Assembly: GCF_016862195.1 (NCBI RefSeq)
Contig: NZ_BOMM01000011.1
Coordinates: 1 to 64,000 of the forward strand
Source of the DNA: Paractinoplanes ferrugineus
Lineage (GTDB): Bacteria; Actinomycetota; Actinomycetes; Mycobacteriales; Micromonosporaceae
Direction: 5' to 3'
DNA length: 64,000 nucleotides
Made by a program: the position numbers and the translations under genes. This document shows positions 10,585-19,105 of the stretch, one piece after another (position 1 is the stretch's first letter; each line of letters opens with the position of its first letter). The notes under the pieces are model-generated. The model saw only the letters and a program-made list of their open reading frames with translations. It was not told the origin of the DNA and searched no databases.

Positions 10585-11275
10585 CCAGACCACGACGGCG
10601 GGTTCACGCCGCGGGCCGGCTCCGACCAGCCTCGGCGCCGACCCGCGCCACCCCGGCGCGACCTGGACGCGAGCCGGCCGGGCCTCAGCACTAGCCGGCG
10701 CAGCACTCGCCAGCACGGGATCGGCGCGACCTCAGCCCCCGCCGGCGCGGCCTCCGTAAGGACCAACACCGCTTTACCGGCGCAGGTCAGGCGGGTCTCA
10801 GCACGACCTGACGCGGCCTCATCGGAGCGGGGCCGGCGCTTGTTCGTCCACCGCTCGTAAGCCGGCCACAGCGTGATGCAGCGCAGCGAGGCCGCTCCAG
10901 CGTGGGCAGTTCGACCAGGCTGCCACAAGCGCGCGACAGTGCAGGCGAGGCGGCCCCCAGCGTGATACGGCGCGACGAGGCCCGCTCCAAGCGTGAGGCA
11001 GGTCGACGAGGCGGGCACAAGCACGCGACAGCGCGGGCGATGCCGCCTCAGCGTGCGGCAAGGCGCCAAGGCCGCCTACACCGTGCGGCAAGGCGCCAAA
11101 GCCGCCACACCGTGCGGCAGCGCGCCGTGCCACAAGCCCGCCGTGCCACAAGCCCGGCGTGCCACAAGCCGCCCCGGTCAGCCTCGGTGCGGCGTCTGGT
11201 GGGTGTCCGTTGGGGCAGTCGAATCCCGCACGATCGGCAGGCGAAGACGAGGGGTGAGCTTTTCTCGGCCCTGTT
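10585..11275. repeat. Gene-free stretch with degenerate roughly 90-bp tandem repeats
   Basis: I see no credible gene here. Imperfect copies of a module of about 90 bp start near 10871, 10960 and 11051 (GCGTGATGCAGCG, GCGTGATACGGCG, GCGTGCGGCAAGG) and share GACGAGGC and CACAAGC blocks. The third copy breaks into shorter units: CACCGTGCGGCAAGGCGCCAA occurs twice, and GTGCCACAAGCC three times between 11125 and 11175. The pattern suggests a decaying minisatellite, possibly derived from an old coding tail. It separates the MFS gene from the SMR operon. Confidence 0.65.
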
Positions 11276-11304
11276 GTACGATCGTACTTGTACAAACGTA
11301 CAAG
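11276..11304. promoter_or_regulatory. Paired palindromic operators of the SMR-TetR operon
   Basis: Two perfect dyads abut here. GTACGATCGTAC (11276-11287) is fully palindromic, and CTTGTACAAACGTACAAG (11287-11304) has 7-bp arms around AAAC. Both share the GTAC core and sit 15-40 bp before the SMR start, over the expected promoter and leader. The downstream TetR protein is the natural ligand, giving autoregulated, inducer-released expression. The ribosome binding site AAGAGG follows directly, so a bound repressor would also block the leader. Confidence 0.7.
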
Positions 11305-11318
11305 AAGAGGGTGTGACC

Positions 11319-11639
11319 GTGTCGTACGTCTATCTGATGGTTGCGATCGCCGTGGAAATCGTGGCTACCAGCCTGATGAAGTCGACCGAGGGATTTACCC
11401 GGCTCTGGCCGACTCTGGCCTGCCTGTCGGGCTACGCGATCTCGTTGGTGGCACTTTCCCAGGCGGTGAAGGGCGTGCCGGTCGGCGTGGCCTACGCTCT
11501 GTGGTCGGCCCTCGGCACCGCCGCCATCGTCGCGATCGGCGCGGTTTTCCTGGGCGAGCCCATCACGCCCACCAAGGTGGCAGGCATCAGCCTGATCATC
11601 GCGGGCGTAGTGACCCTCAACCTCGGCGGTGCCCACTGA
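11319..11639 (+). CDS. Small multidrug resistance (SMR) efflux protein, EmrE/QacE type
   Basis: This four-helix proton antiporter of 106 residues exports cationic compounds as a dimer. It has the essential membrane glutamate in VAIAVEIVATSLMKSTEGFTRLWPT and the signature GVPVGVAYALWSALGTAAI. STEGFTRLWP matches the EmrE/QacE branch rather than the guanidinium-exporting SugE branch. I chose the GTG at 11319 because AAGAGG lies 8 bases upstream; a GTG at 11313 is too close to it. The TetR gene overlaps its stop, so the pump and its repressor are coupled. Confidence 0.92.
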   Translation: MSYVYLMVAIAVEIVATSLMKSTEGFTRLWPTLACLSGYAISLVALSQAVKGVPVGVAYALWSALGTAAIVAIGAVFLGEPITPTKVAGISLIIAGVVTLNLGGAH

Positions 11640-12244
11640 CCCCCTCCACCGATCCGGCCACCAAAGCGGCAGCGGCAACGGCCACCAAAGCGGCAGCGGG
11701 CACCCCGGCACGGCGGACGCGGGATCCACGGGCTCGGCGGGAAGCGCTCGCCAACGCGACGATCGAGGTCATCGCGGAGGTCGGCATCGGGCGGACCACG
11801 CACCGGGCGGTCGCAGCGCGGGCCGGCCTTCCGCTCGGGGCGACCACCTACTATTTCCCGACGCTCGACGCGCTTATCGAGGCCGGGCTCCACAAGTACG
11901 CGGCTGACCAGGAGGCCGACCTTCGCCGGTGGGCGCAACGGCTTCAGGATGCCCCGGATCTGGCCGCGGCCCTTGTCGAGTTGGTCGACGAATACATGTC
12001 GGACCGGCGCCGGGCGCAGATCGAGTTCGAGCTGTGCGTGGCGGCCGGTCGGAACGAGGCCCTGCAACCCCTCGGCCGGGACTGGTTGCAGGGTCTGCAC
12101 GAGGTCCTGGCCCCGCACGTGGGCGATCAGCCGGCCCACGACATCTCGGCGCTCCTGGACGGCACGATGCTCCACATGCTGACCGCCAACCGCCCGCTGA
12201 ACGGCCCCGCTCTGCGGTCGGCCATCCGCCGTCTGGCGTCCTGA
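11636..12244 (+). CDS. TetR-family repressor with an apparent CTG start
   Basis: The N-terminal helix-turn-helix (ATIEVIAEVGIGRTTHRAVAARAGLPLGATTYYFPT, about residues 43-78) is typical TetR. The C-terminal ligand domain has VELVDEYMSDRRRAQIEFELCVAAGRN. It probably represses the SMR pump gene via the operators upstream. No ATG, GTG or TTG lies in this frame between the SMR coding region and the HTH; the only plausible initiator is CTG at 11636, overlapping the SMR stop as CTGA. The N terminus holds a duplicated TKAAA segment encoded by a near-perfect 18-bp repeat. The start is uncertain, the family is not. Confidence 0.85.
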   Translation: MTPSTDPATKAAAATATKAAAGTPARRTRDPRARREALANATIEVIAEVGIGRTTHRAVAARAGLPLGATTYYFPTLDALIEAGLHKYAADQEADLRRWAQRLQDAPDLAAALVELVDEYMSDRRRAQIEFELCVAAGRNEALQPLGRDWLQGLHEVLAPHVGDQPAHDISALLDGTMLHMLTANRPLNGPALRSAIRRLAS

Positions 12245-12267
12245 CCGGCATTGCCGGAAACGACAAA

Positions 12268-12301
12268 CGGCCCGCCTACCCCGTTGCGGGGCGGCGGGCC
12301 G
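12268..12301. terminator. Hairpin terminator between convergent tetR and ctaD
   Basis: The arms CGGCCCGCC and GGCGGGCCG pair perfectly, and an inner CCCC/GGGG stem extends them. The hairpin lies 24 bp after the tetR stop and 12 bp beyond the ctaD stop on the other strand, so it can serve both. No strong U-run follows, as is common in GC-rich actinobacteria. Confidence 0.7.
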
Positions 12302-12313
12302 AGTGCGGAAGAG

Positions 12314-14068
12314 CTAGTTGTCGCGGTTGGCGGAAGTGTCTTCCCGGTAGGTCGCACCGCCGTCGGCTTCGCTGGTCAGGACCTTGGCGCCGCCCTCGGG
12401 CGGGCCGGCCAGCGAGTGGCCCGCGGCCAGCTCCGGGAACTTCGCGTCGAAGGCCGGGCGCTCCGAACGGATGCGCGGCATCCGGTCGAAGTTGCGCAGC
12501 GGCGGCGGGGACGAGGTGGCCCACTCCAGCGAGTTGCCGTGGCCCCACGGGTCGTCGACCGTCACCAGCTGACCGACCTTGTAGGACTTCCACACGTTGT
12601 AGATGAACGGCAGCGTCGACAGACCGAGGACGAAGGAGCCGAGGGTCGAGAACGTGTTCAGGAAGGTGAAGCCGTCGGACGGCAGGTAGTCGGCGTAACG
12701 GCGGGGCATGCCCTTGGTGCCGAGCCAGTGCTGCACCAGGAAGGTGGCGTGGAAGCCGATGAACGTCAGCCAGAAGTGCACCTTGCCGAGCCGGTCGTCG
12801 AGCATCCGGCCGAACATCTTCGGGAACCAGAAGTAGATCCCGGAGAAGACCGCGAACACGATCGTGCCGAACAGTACGTAGTGGAAGTGGGCGATCACGA
12901 AGTACGAGTCGGACACGTGGAAGTCGATGGGCGGCGCCGCGAGCAGCACGCCGGACAGCCCGCCGAACAGGAACGTGACCAGGAAGCCGATGGCGAACAT
13001 CATCGGTGTCTCGAAACTGATCTGGCCGCGCCACATGGTGCCGATCCAGACGAAGAACTTCATCCCGGTGGGCACCGCGATCAGGAAGCTCAGGAAGCTG
13101 AAGAACGGCAGCAGCACCTGACCGGTGACGAACATGTGGTGCGCCCACACCGACATCGACAGCGCGCCGATCAGCAGCGTCGCGGCGACCAGGCCCTTGT
13201 AGCCGAACACCGGCTTGCGACTGAACACCGGGATGACCTCGGTGATGATGCCGAAGAAGGGCAACGCGATGATGTAGACCTCGGGGTGGCCGAAGAACCA
13301 GAAGAGGTGCTGCCAGAGCATCGGCCCGCCGGTGTCCACATCGAACACGTGGGCGCCGAGGATGCGGTCGGCGGCGAGGGCGAACAGCGCGGCCGCCAGG
13401 AACGGGAAGACCATGATCACCAGAAGGCTGGTGACCAGGATGTTCCAGGTCATGATCGGCATGCGGAACATGGTCATGCCGGGGGCGCGCAGGGTCAGGA
13501 TCGTGGTGATCATGTTGACGCCACCGAGGATGGTGCCGAGGCCCGAAAGCGCCAGGCCGACCACCCACATGTTGCCGCCGACGCCCGGCGAGTGCAGGCC
13601 GTCGCTGAGCGGGGTGTAGGCGAACCAGCCGAAGTCGGCCGCGCCACCCGGGGTGAGGAACCCGCCGATGGTGATCGTGCCGCCGAACAGGTAGAGCCAG
13701 TAGGCGAACGAGTTCAGTCGCGGGAACGCCACGTCGGGCGCGCCGATCTGGATCGGCACCACGAAGTTCGCGAACGCGAACACGATGGGCGTCGCGAAGA
13801 ACAGCAGCATGATCGTGCCGTGCATCGTGAACAGCTGGTTGTACTGCTCCGGCGACAGGAACTGCATGCCCGGCCGGGCCAGCTCCGCGCGCATCAGCAG
13901 GGCCATCAGGCCACCGAGCATGAAGAACACGAAGGACGTGATCATGTACATGATCCCGATTTGCTTCGCGTCCGTCGTGCGCAGGATCCGGGCAAGCGCC
14001 GAACCCTTGACCTGCCGCCGGACCGGATAGGGCCGGGTCACGATCGGCTTTGGCGCAACGGTCGTCAC
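12314..14068 (-). CDS. ctaD: Cytochrome c oxidase subunit I (aa3 type)
   Basis: This membrane subunit of the terminal oxidase carries haem a, haem a3 and CuB. The 584-residue product has 12 predicted helices and the proton-channel and metal motifs: [14 protein letters not shown] (haem ligand His), [19 protein letters not shown] (CuB His and the cross-linked Tyr), [12 protein letters not shown] (CuB His pair) and [12 protein letters not shown] (haem ligands). It stands apart from the other oxidase subunit genes, as is common in actinobacteria. The ATG at 14068 gives the usual basic N terminus, [20 protein letters not shown]. Confidence 0.98.
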   Translation of the reverse strand: MTTVAPKPIVTRPYPVRRQVKGSALARILRTTDAKQIGIMYMITSFVFFMLGGLMALLMRAELARPGMQFLSPEQYNQLFTMHGTIMLLFFATPIVFAFANFVVPIQIGAPDVAFPRLNSFAYWLYLFGGTITIGGFLTPGGAADFGWFAYTPLSDGLHSPGVGGNMWVVGLALSGLGTILGGVNMITTILTLRAPGMTMFRMPIMTWNILVTSLLVIMVFPFLAAALFALAADRILGAHVFDVDTGGPMLWQHLFWFFGHPEVYIIALPFFGIITEVIPVFSRKPVFGYKGLVAATLLIGALSMSVWAHHMFVTGQVLLPFFSFLSFLIAVPTGMKFFVWIGTMWRGQISFETPMMFAIGFLVTFLFGGLSGVLLAAPPIDFHVSDSYFVIAHFHYVLFGTIVFAVFSGIYFWFPKMFGRMLDDRLGKVHFWLTFIGFHATFLVQHWLGTKGMPRRYADYLPSDGFTFLNTFSTLGSFVLGLSTLPFIYNVWKSYKVGQLVTVDDPWGHGNSLEWATSSPPPLRNFDRMPRIRSERPAFDAKFPELAAGHSLAGPPEGGAKVLTSEADGGATYREDTSANRDN

Positions 14069-14191
14069 GAATAGCCTCCGTACGTCTGGTTCGTACCGCT
14101 CAGCACACCCAAAGCGAAAGGCGTACCTCGCAGGCAGAATAGTCCCCCACCCGCCCCGCGGCTCCCGGGGGTTGCCCAGAGGTGATCGGCC

Positions 14192-15298
14192 TCAGGCGGG
14201 CGGGACCAACGGTCGGTAATGATCAGCGAAGATCCGCAGGCCGCGCCGACGAAGCATGGGGTCACGCAGGGCCGGCGGCACATCCCAGGTGCGGTCACGC
14301 TCGCGGGTGCGGTCACGCACGGCGCCGCAGCGGGGCCGGCGGCGGATCTCGTAGGCCTTGAGCGCCGACGCGACGTCCCCTCCGGAACGTTTCAGTTCCT
14401 CGCCGAGCACCACCGCGTCCTCGAAGGACATGGCCGCGCCCTGGGCGAGGGTCGGGGCGGTGGCGTGTGCCGCGTCCCCGACGAGCAGCACCGGGCCGCG
14501 GTGCCAGGTGTCGAGCACGACCTCGTCGGTGCGGGCCACCGACACCTTCTCGATCGCACCGAGGATGGCCGGCACCGGGCCGCCGAACGATCCGAAGACG
14601 GTGCGCAGGTGGGCGCGCGGATCTTCGGGGTTGGGCGAGTCGGGCGCGGTCTCGTCGGCATAGAAGTAGAGCCGGCGACCGCCCATCGGCATGGCCACGA
14701 AGGACGAGCGCCGACCGAGCAACGCGGTCCAGTCGGACAGCGGCGGGCCGCCACTGACCACCGAGCGGTAGACGATCTGACCGGTAGGCGTGGCCGCACC
14801 ACCGAGCCCGGCCTTGGCGCGGACCGTGGAGCGCCTGCCGTCGGCGCCGATGACCAGGTCGTATTCGGCGACGCTGCCGTCTCCGAACACGACCTTGGCG
14901 GCGCCGTCGAAGATCTCCAGGTCTTTGACCACGGTGTCGTAGCGGACCTCGCCGCCGACCCCGGTGAGCAGCACCTGCTGGAGGTCGGCGCGGGACAGCG
15001 CCCGGGACTCGCCGACACCGGCCCACAGACCGGCCACGTCGAGCTCGAACAACGAGCGGCCGCGGGAGTCGAGGAAGACCTGCCGGAAGATCAGATCACC
15101 GAGGGGGCGCAGCGGGGCGTCGAGACCGAGTTGGCGCAGCGCGCGCGACGCGTTGCCGGGCAGATAGATGCCCGCGCCCGGGAGCATGCTGGCGGGCAGC
15201 TCCTCGACGACATCCGGTCGATAGCCGGCGAGCCGCAGCGCCCGAGCAGCGGACAGACCGGCGATCCCGGCCCCCACCACGAGGATGCGCAAGGTCAT
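14192..15298 (-). CDS. FAD-dependent monooxygenase (group A)
   Basis: This 368-residue flavoprotein resembles aromatic hydroxylases. The N terminus ILVVGAGIAGLSAARAL is the FAD Rossmann motif GxGxxG. The middle EYDLVIGADGRRSTVR is the DG motif that contacts FAD and NAD(P)H. GPVLLVGDAAHATAPTLAQGAAMSFEDAVVLGEEL is the GD motif with its PxxxxG follow-on. The substrate is unknown. The ATG at 15298 fits the motif spacing (glycine loop at residue 9); an in-frame upstream extension adds 20 unrelated residues. It is divergent from the VOC gene, 138 bp away. Confidence 0.88.
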   Translation of the reverse strand: MTLRILVVGAGIAGLSAARALRLAGYRPDVVEELPASMLPGAGIYLPGNASRALRQLGLDAPLRPLGDLIFRQVFLDSRGRSLFELDVAGLWAGVGESRALSRADLQQVLLTGVGGEVRYDTVVKDLEIFDGAAKVVFGDGSVAEYDLVIGADGRRSTVRAKAGLGGAATPTGQIVYRSVVSGGPPLSDWTALLGRRSSFVAMPMGGRRLYFYADETAPDSPNPEDPRAHLRTVFGSFGGPVPAILGAIEKVSVARTDEVVLDTWHRGPVLLVGDAAHATAPTLAQGAAMSFEDAVVLGEELKRSGGDVASALKAYEIRRRPRCGAVRDRTRERDRTWDVPPALRDPMLRRRGLRIFADHYRPLVPPA

Positions 15299-15436
15299 CG
15301 CGCCAAAGCCTCCCAGCGGTCGGACACGCGTCGGAGCCAGAACACTACCCCCAGCCACCGATGCGGGAAACCCTCGATCATCCCCGAGTCCGATTTGTTC
15401 AAGACATCGTCACGGCTCGCCCGTAGCGTCGGCGAC

Positions 15437-15832
15437 ATGGCACCGATCATCAACGGAATCGGCCTCGCGGTGGCCGACATGGCAACCTCCCTCAATTTCT
15501 ACAGTCGGCTCGGCCTGGACATCCCGGCCGGGCAGGAAAATGAACCGCACGCCGAAGTGGAACTGCCGGGTGGCATCCGGCTCATGTGGGACACCGAGGC
15601 GATGATCTCCTCCTTCGACCCCGGATTCACTCCGGGCGAGAAGAAGTCCGGCAGCAGCCTCGCCTTCCTCTGCGCCGACCCGGCCGAGGTCGACGCACTG
15701 CACGCCGACCTGGTCGCGGCCGGTTATCACAGTCACCGCGAGCCCTGGGACGCCGAGTGGGGCCAGCGTTACGCGGTGATCCACGACCCCGACGGTTACA
15801 CCGTGGATCTCTTCGCCTGGTTCAAGAAATGA
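15437..15832 (+). CDS. VOC-family (glyoxalase/bleomycin-resistance fold) protein
   Basis: The 131-residue protein has two beta-alpha-beta-beta-beta units: IINGIGLAVADMATSLNFYSRLGLDI at the start, and SSLAFLCADPAEVDALHADLVAAG with VIHDPDGYTVDLFAW at the end. The glutamate or histidine metal ligands of true glyoxalases are incomplete, as in most uncharacterised VOC proteins, so binding or dioxygenase roles are also possible. An 18-bp direct duplication begins within its last codons and repeats its stop codon. AraC lies convergent 27 bp downstream. Confidence 0.8.
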   Translation: MAPIINGIGLAVADMATSLNFYSRLGLDIPAGQENEPHAEVELPGGIRLMWDTEAMISSFDPGFTPGEKKSGSSLAFLCADPAEVDALHADLVAAGYHSHREPWDAEWGQRYAVIHDPDGYTVDLFAWFKK

Positions 15833-15858
15833 GCCGGGTCCAAGAAATGAGCCGGGTC
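15823..15858. repeat. 18-bp tandem duplication across the VOC stop codon
   Basis: The unit CAAGAAATGAGCCGGGTC occurs twice without a gap. The first copy includes the final codons and TGA of the VOC gene; the second repeats them in the intergenic gap before the convergent AraC stop. It looks like a recent slippage event. Confidence 0.9.
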
Positions 15859-15859
15859 C

Positions 15860-16522
15860 TCAGACCAGCGAGCTGAGCGGCACCCCGGCCATGGCCCGCA
15901 CCTCCCGGGCCAGGTGGGCCTGGTCGGCATAGCCGGCGGTGGCGGACACCGAGGCGAACGGCGCACCACCACGGGCCAGCTCGACCGCCCGCTGCAGGCG
16001 GAGGATGCGGGTGAGGGTCTTGGGCCCGTAACCGAAACCGGTGGTGCTGCGGCGCAGCAGCTGCCGGTTGCTCAGGCCGCACCGAGCGGCGATCTCGTCG
16101 GTCCGCCGGCCGGCCGAGGCCGCGGCGGCCAGCGTGACCAGGACGGGATCGGGCGTGGCCCACCGCCGTCCGGCGGCGGCGACCAGGGCCGCCGACGGAT
16201 CGTCGGCCTCGGCGAGCGGCCGGACCGCCGACGCCGGCCACAGCGCGTCGAGCGGCACCTGCTGATCGACCAGCTCGGACGCCGGGACGCCGAGAACCGG
16301 CGGCCCGGTGCCGGCCCCGAAACGCAGGGCGAACATGCGGCTCCCCGGCGACGGCCGGCCGATCTGCGCGGTCGTGTCGGGGCCGGCCACGAAGACCTGG
16401 CCGTCCCGCCAGATGATGTCGAGACAGCCGTCGGGCAGGATGCGGTGCTCCCGCCGGCCCGGCGGAGTCACGCTCCGCCAGGCGATCACGTGCGGCAACG
16501 TCGACGCCCGTTCCGAGTACAT
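15860..16522 (-). CDS. AraC-family transcriptional regulator
   Basis: The 220-residue protein has an N-terminal sensing domain of the type that starts ...RILPDGCLDIIWRDGQVFVAGPDT. The C-terminal double HTH is RRTDEIAARCGLSNRQLLRRSTTGFGYGPKTLTRILRLQRAVELARGG followed by SVSATAGYADQAHLAREVRAMAGVPLSSLV. The phrase GYADQAHLAREV is the AraC signature. Targets are unknown; the adjacent VOC gene is the simplest candidate. The ATG at 16522 is followed by a normal N terminus. Confidence 0.88.
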   Translation of the reverse strand: MYSERASTLPHVIAWRSVTPPGRREHRILPDGCLDIIWRDGQVFVAGPDTTAQIGRPSPGSRMFALRFGAGTGPPVLGVPASELVDQQVPLDALWPASAVRPLAEADDPSAALVAAAGRRWATPDPVLVTLAAAASAGRRTDEIAARCGLSNRQLLRRSTTGFGYGPKTLTRILRLQRAVELARGGAPFASVSATAGYADQAHLAREVRAMAGVPLSSLV

Positions 16523-16554
16523 GCGGACAGCCTCCCATCGGGTATGACAAAAGC

Positions 16555-17634
16555 ATGTCCGACCGGCTGGGCGAATACCGCCGCAAAAGGGATGAGAAGC
16601 GCACCCCCGAACCCATCCCGAAAGATCATCCCGACGAGACCGGGCGGAGTCGCTTCGTCATTCAGCAGCACCACGCCCGCGCCCTGCACTGGGACGTCCG
16701 CCTCGAACGCGACGGCGTGCTGGTCAGCTTCGCCGTGCCGCGCGGCCTCCCCCGCGACCGCACCCGCAACAACCTGGCCAAGCACACCGAGGACCACCCG
16801 CTGCAATACCTGGACTTCGCCGGCGAGATCCCGGCCGGCGAATACGGCGGCGGCCGGATGACGATCTTCGACCACGGCACCTACCAGGCGAAGAAGTGGC
16901 GCGACGACGAGATCGAGGTGACTTTCCACGGCGATCGCGTCCAGGGCCGCTACATCTTCTTCCGGACCGGCGGGAACGACTGGATGGTGCGACGGATGGA
17001 CCCGCCGGAGCCGGGCTGGGAACCGATCCCGGAGACGGTCCCGCCGATGCTCGCCACAACCCGGAAGAGCCTGCCCAAGGACGACGACCGGTGGGCGTAC
17101 GAGATGGGTTGGGGTGGCCGGCGCGTCATCGCGTACGTCTCCGGCGGTCGCGTACATCTCAAAGGAGCCGGCGGCGAGGATCTGACCGCGTGGTTCCCGG
17201 AGATCCGGGCGCTCGGGCCGGCACTCGCGCCGATCGAGGCGGTGCTCGACGGTGAGCTGATGGCGTTCGACGGACCGCGACCCGACGCCGAGCTGCTCGA
17301 TCGGCGCCGGGAGCCGCGCGACGCCGGGGCCGCGAAGCGCGCCGCCGAGCGGACACCCGTGCAGTTCCTCGCCTACGACCTGCTCTGGTTGGAGGGGCAC
17401 GGCACCACCGAGATCGAGTACGCGCAACGCCGCGAACTTCTGGACGGCCTCGCGATCAGCGGCGAACACTGGCAGACACCGCCCTTCTTCCCCGGTGGCG
17501 GGGAGTTCGCGGTGGCGGCCGCGCGTGCCCAGGGGTTGCCGGCGGTGGTGGCGAAACGCCTCGATTCACGCTATTCGCCAGGCGAGCGGAGCAGATGGTG
17601 GCGGCAGATAGCGGTCCAGGAGGCGGATATTTAA
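16555..17634 (+). CDS. LigD-type 3'-phosphoesterase fused to a catalytically broken ligase domain
   Basis: Residues about 30-150 form a LigD phosphoesterase domain that cleans 3' ends during non-homologous end joining. The conserved HHARALHWDVRLE (His39-Asp47) and EDHPLQY (His81) residues are intact. Residues 160-355 resemble the ATP-dependent ligase adenylation domain, with LDGELMAFD (motif III) and VVAKRLDSRYSPGERSRWWR (motifs IV-V). Motif I, normally E-x-K-W/Y-D-G-x-R, reads EMGWGGRR at 183-190, so both the AMP-accepting lysine and the aspartate are glycines. The ligase half should be dead; it may retain DNA or nucleotide binding. No ku or polymerase-domain gene is nearby. Confidence 0.85.
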   Translation: MSDRLGEYRRKRDEKRTPEPIPKDHPDETGRSRFVIQQHHARALHWDVRLERDGVLVSFAVPRGLPRDRTRNNLAKHTEDHPLQYLDFAGEIPAGEYGGGRMTIFDHGTYQAKKWRDDEIEVTFHGDRVQGRYIFFRTGGNDWMVRRMDPPEPGWEPIPETVPPMLATTRKSLPKDDDRWAYEMGWGGRRVIAYVSGGRVHLKGAGGEDLTAWFPEIRALGPALAPIEAVLDGELMAFDGPRPDAELLDRRREPRDAGAAKRAAERTPVQFLAYDLLWLEGHGTTEIEYAQRRELLDGLAISGEHWQTPPFFPGGGEFAVAAARAQGLPAVVAKRLDSRYSPGERSRWWRQIAVQEADI

Positions 17635-17758
17635 AGTTCAGCCCCGGTTCATCCGCGCCGATGGGGGAATTGTGGGCCGGCGCACCGGCAGTCCGCGCCC
17701 CGGCAACCGACAGATGCGAGGTTTGCCGGTGCTCGCAGCGGAAAGGGTCTCTGTTTAA

Positions 17759-19105
17759 ATGCACGCCGAGATGTCTGCTGAACTCTGGAACTCCGCCGTC
17801 CGTGTCCTCGACATCAACTGGGCCGGTGACCACATGGTCCCGTCCCGCCGGCTGTATCCGCATCAGTGGAGCTGGGACGCCGCCTTCATCGCCATCGGCC
17901 TCGCCTATGTGAACCCGACCCGGGCCTGGCGCGACCTGCGCAGCCTGTTCGAGGCGCAGTGGCCGGACGGCCGGGTGCCGCACATCGTCTTCGACCCGGC
18001 CACCGCGGAGGCCGATTACTTCCCCGGACCGGCGTTCTGGAACGTTCCGGCCTACGGCAACCGCGCGGCCCGGGGCAGCACCGGCATCGTCCAGCCGCCG
18101 ATGCACGCGATCGCCGCCTGGGAGGTCTACCGGCACGCGGCCGCGCACGGGGCGAACTGCGCCCACCAGGCCCGCACCGAGCTCCAGTGGCTCTACCCGC
18201 GGCTGGTCGCCCAGCAGCGCTACCTGACCACCGACCGCGACCTGGGCCGGGGCGGCCTGGCCAGCATCGTGCACCCGTGGGAGTCGGGTCTGGACAACAG
18301 CCCGGCCTGGGACGACTCGATCGCGAACGTGCCCGCCGACCTGGCGCTGCTGTCCCGGTACCGCCGCCGGGACCTGGACGTCTCGGACGCCGCCCACCGC
18401 CCCACCGACCTGGACTACGCACGCTATGTGGGTCTCGTGCTCAGCTACCAGGCCGGCGGTTACGCCGACCACGGACTGCTCGACCGGCACGCGTTCGCGG
18501 TCGAGTGCCCGGCGTTCAACTCGATCCTCGCCTCGGCCGAGCTGGCCCTCGCGCAGATCGCCGGGGTGCTCGGGCTGACCGCCGCGGCCGGCACCCACCG
18601 CGACCGGGCCGGGCAGATCACCGCGGCCATCACGAGGCGGCTGCGGGACTCGGCGACCGGCATGTTCCACGCACTCGACGTGAAGACCGGCAAGCTGAGC
18701 GCGGCCAACTGCGCGAGCGGGCTGCTGCCGCTGATGCTCCCCGACCTGCCGGCCGCGATGGTCGAGGCGATCATGGCGCAGTTGCGGTCGCCGCGGTTCG
18801 GGCTGCCGGTGCCCAGCTACGACCGCACCGCCGCCGACTTCGACACCATGCGCTACTGGCGCGGGCCGGTCTGGATCAACGTGAACTGGCTGGTCCGGCG
18901 GGGTCTGTTGGTGCACGGCTTCCGCGACGAGGCGGAAGACCTGCGCACCGCGATGATCCGGCTGGTCCACCGCAACGGGCATTTCGAGTACTTCCACCCG
19001 ACGACGGGCGAGGGCCTCGGTGCGCCGGCGTTCAGCTGGACCGCGGCCCTCTCCCTCGACCTGCTCGCCGACCGCTCGGTGCCGGCTTACGCGAAAGCGG
19101 GCTAG
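17759..19105 (+). CDS. GH63/MGH1-like glycoside hydrolase, probable glucosylglycerate hydrolase
   Basis: This (alpha/alpha)6-barrel hydrolase of 448 residues has the size of mycobacterial glucosylglycerate hydrolase (about 447). Family motifs are [19 protein letters not shown] near residue 30, [17 protein letters not shown] near 175 (catalytic acid region), and [19 protein letters not shown] and [14 protein letters not shown] near the end. The expected substrates are glucosylglycerate or mannosylglycerate, compatible solutes made under nitrogen limitation; that is inference from length and family. Starts at 17759 and 17771 are both possible. It converges on mscR with a 4-bp overlap. Confidence 0.85.
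   Translation: MHAEMSAELWNSAVRVLDINWAGDHMVPSRRLYPHQWSWDAAFIAIGLAYVNPTRAWRDLRSLFEAQWPDGRVPHIVFDPATAEADYFPGPAFWNVPAYGNRAARGSTGIVQPPMHAIAAWEVYRHAAAHGANCAHQARTELQWLYPRLVAQQRYLTTDRDLGRGGLASIVHPWESGLDNSPAWDDSIANVPADLALLSRYRRRDLDVSDAAHRPTDLDYARYVGLVLSYQAGGYADHGLLDRHAFAVECPAFNSILASAELALAQIAGVLGLTAAAGTHRDRAGQITAAITRRLRDSATGMFHALDVKTGKLSAANCASGLLPLMLPDLPAAMVEAIMAQLRSPRFGLPVPSYDRTAADFDTMRYWRGPVWINVNWLVRRGLLVHGFRDEAEDLRTAMIRLVHRNGHFEYFHPTTGEGLGAPAFSWTAALSLDLLADRSVPAYAKAG

Noticed and set aside
9993..11069. 358-codon minus-strand frame over the MFS end and the repeat block
   Set aside because: It is Arg/Ala/Gly-rich with no domain, and half of it is antisense to the MFS tail.
12251..14074. 607-codon antisense frame across ctaD
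   Set aside because: It is highly charged His/Glu/Arg-rich sequence with no family similarity, while the minus strand encodes unmistakable cytochrome oxidase subunit I.
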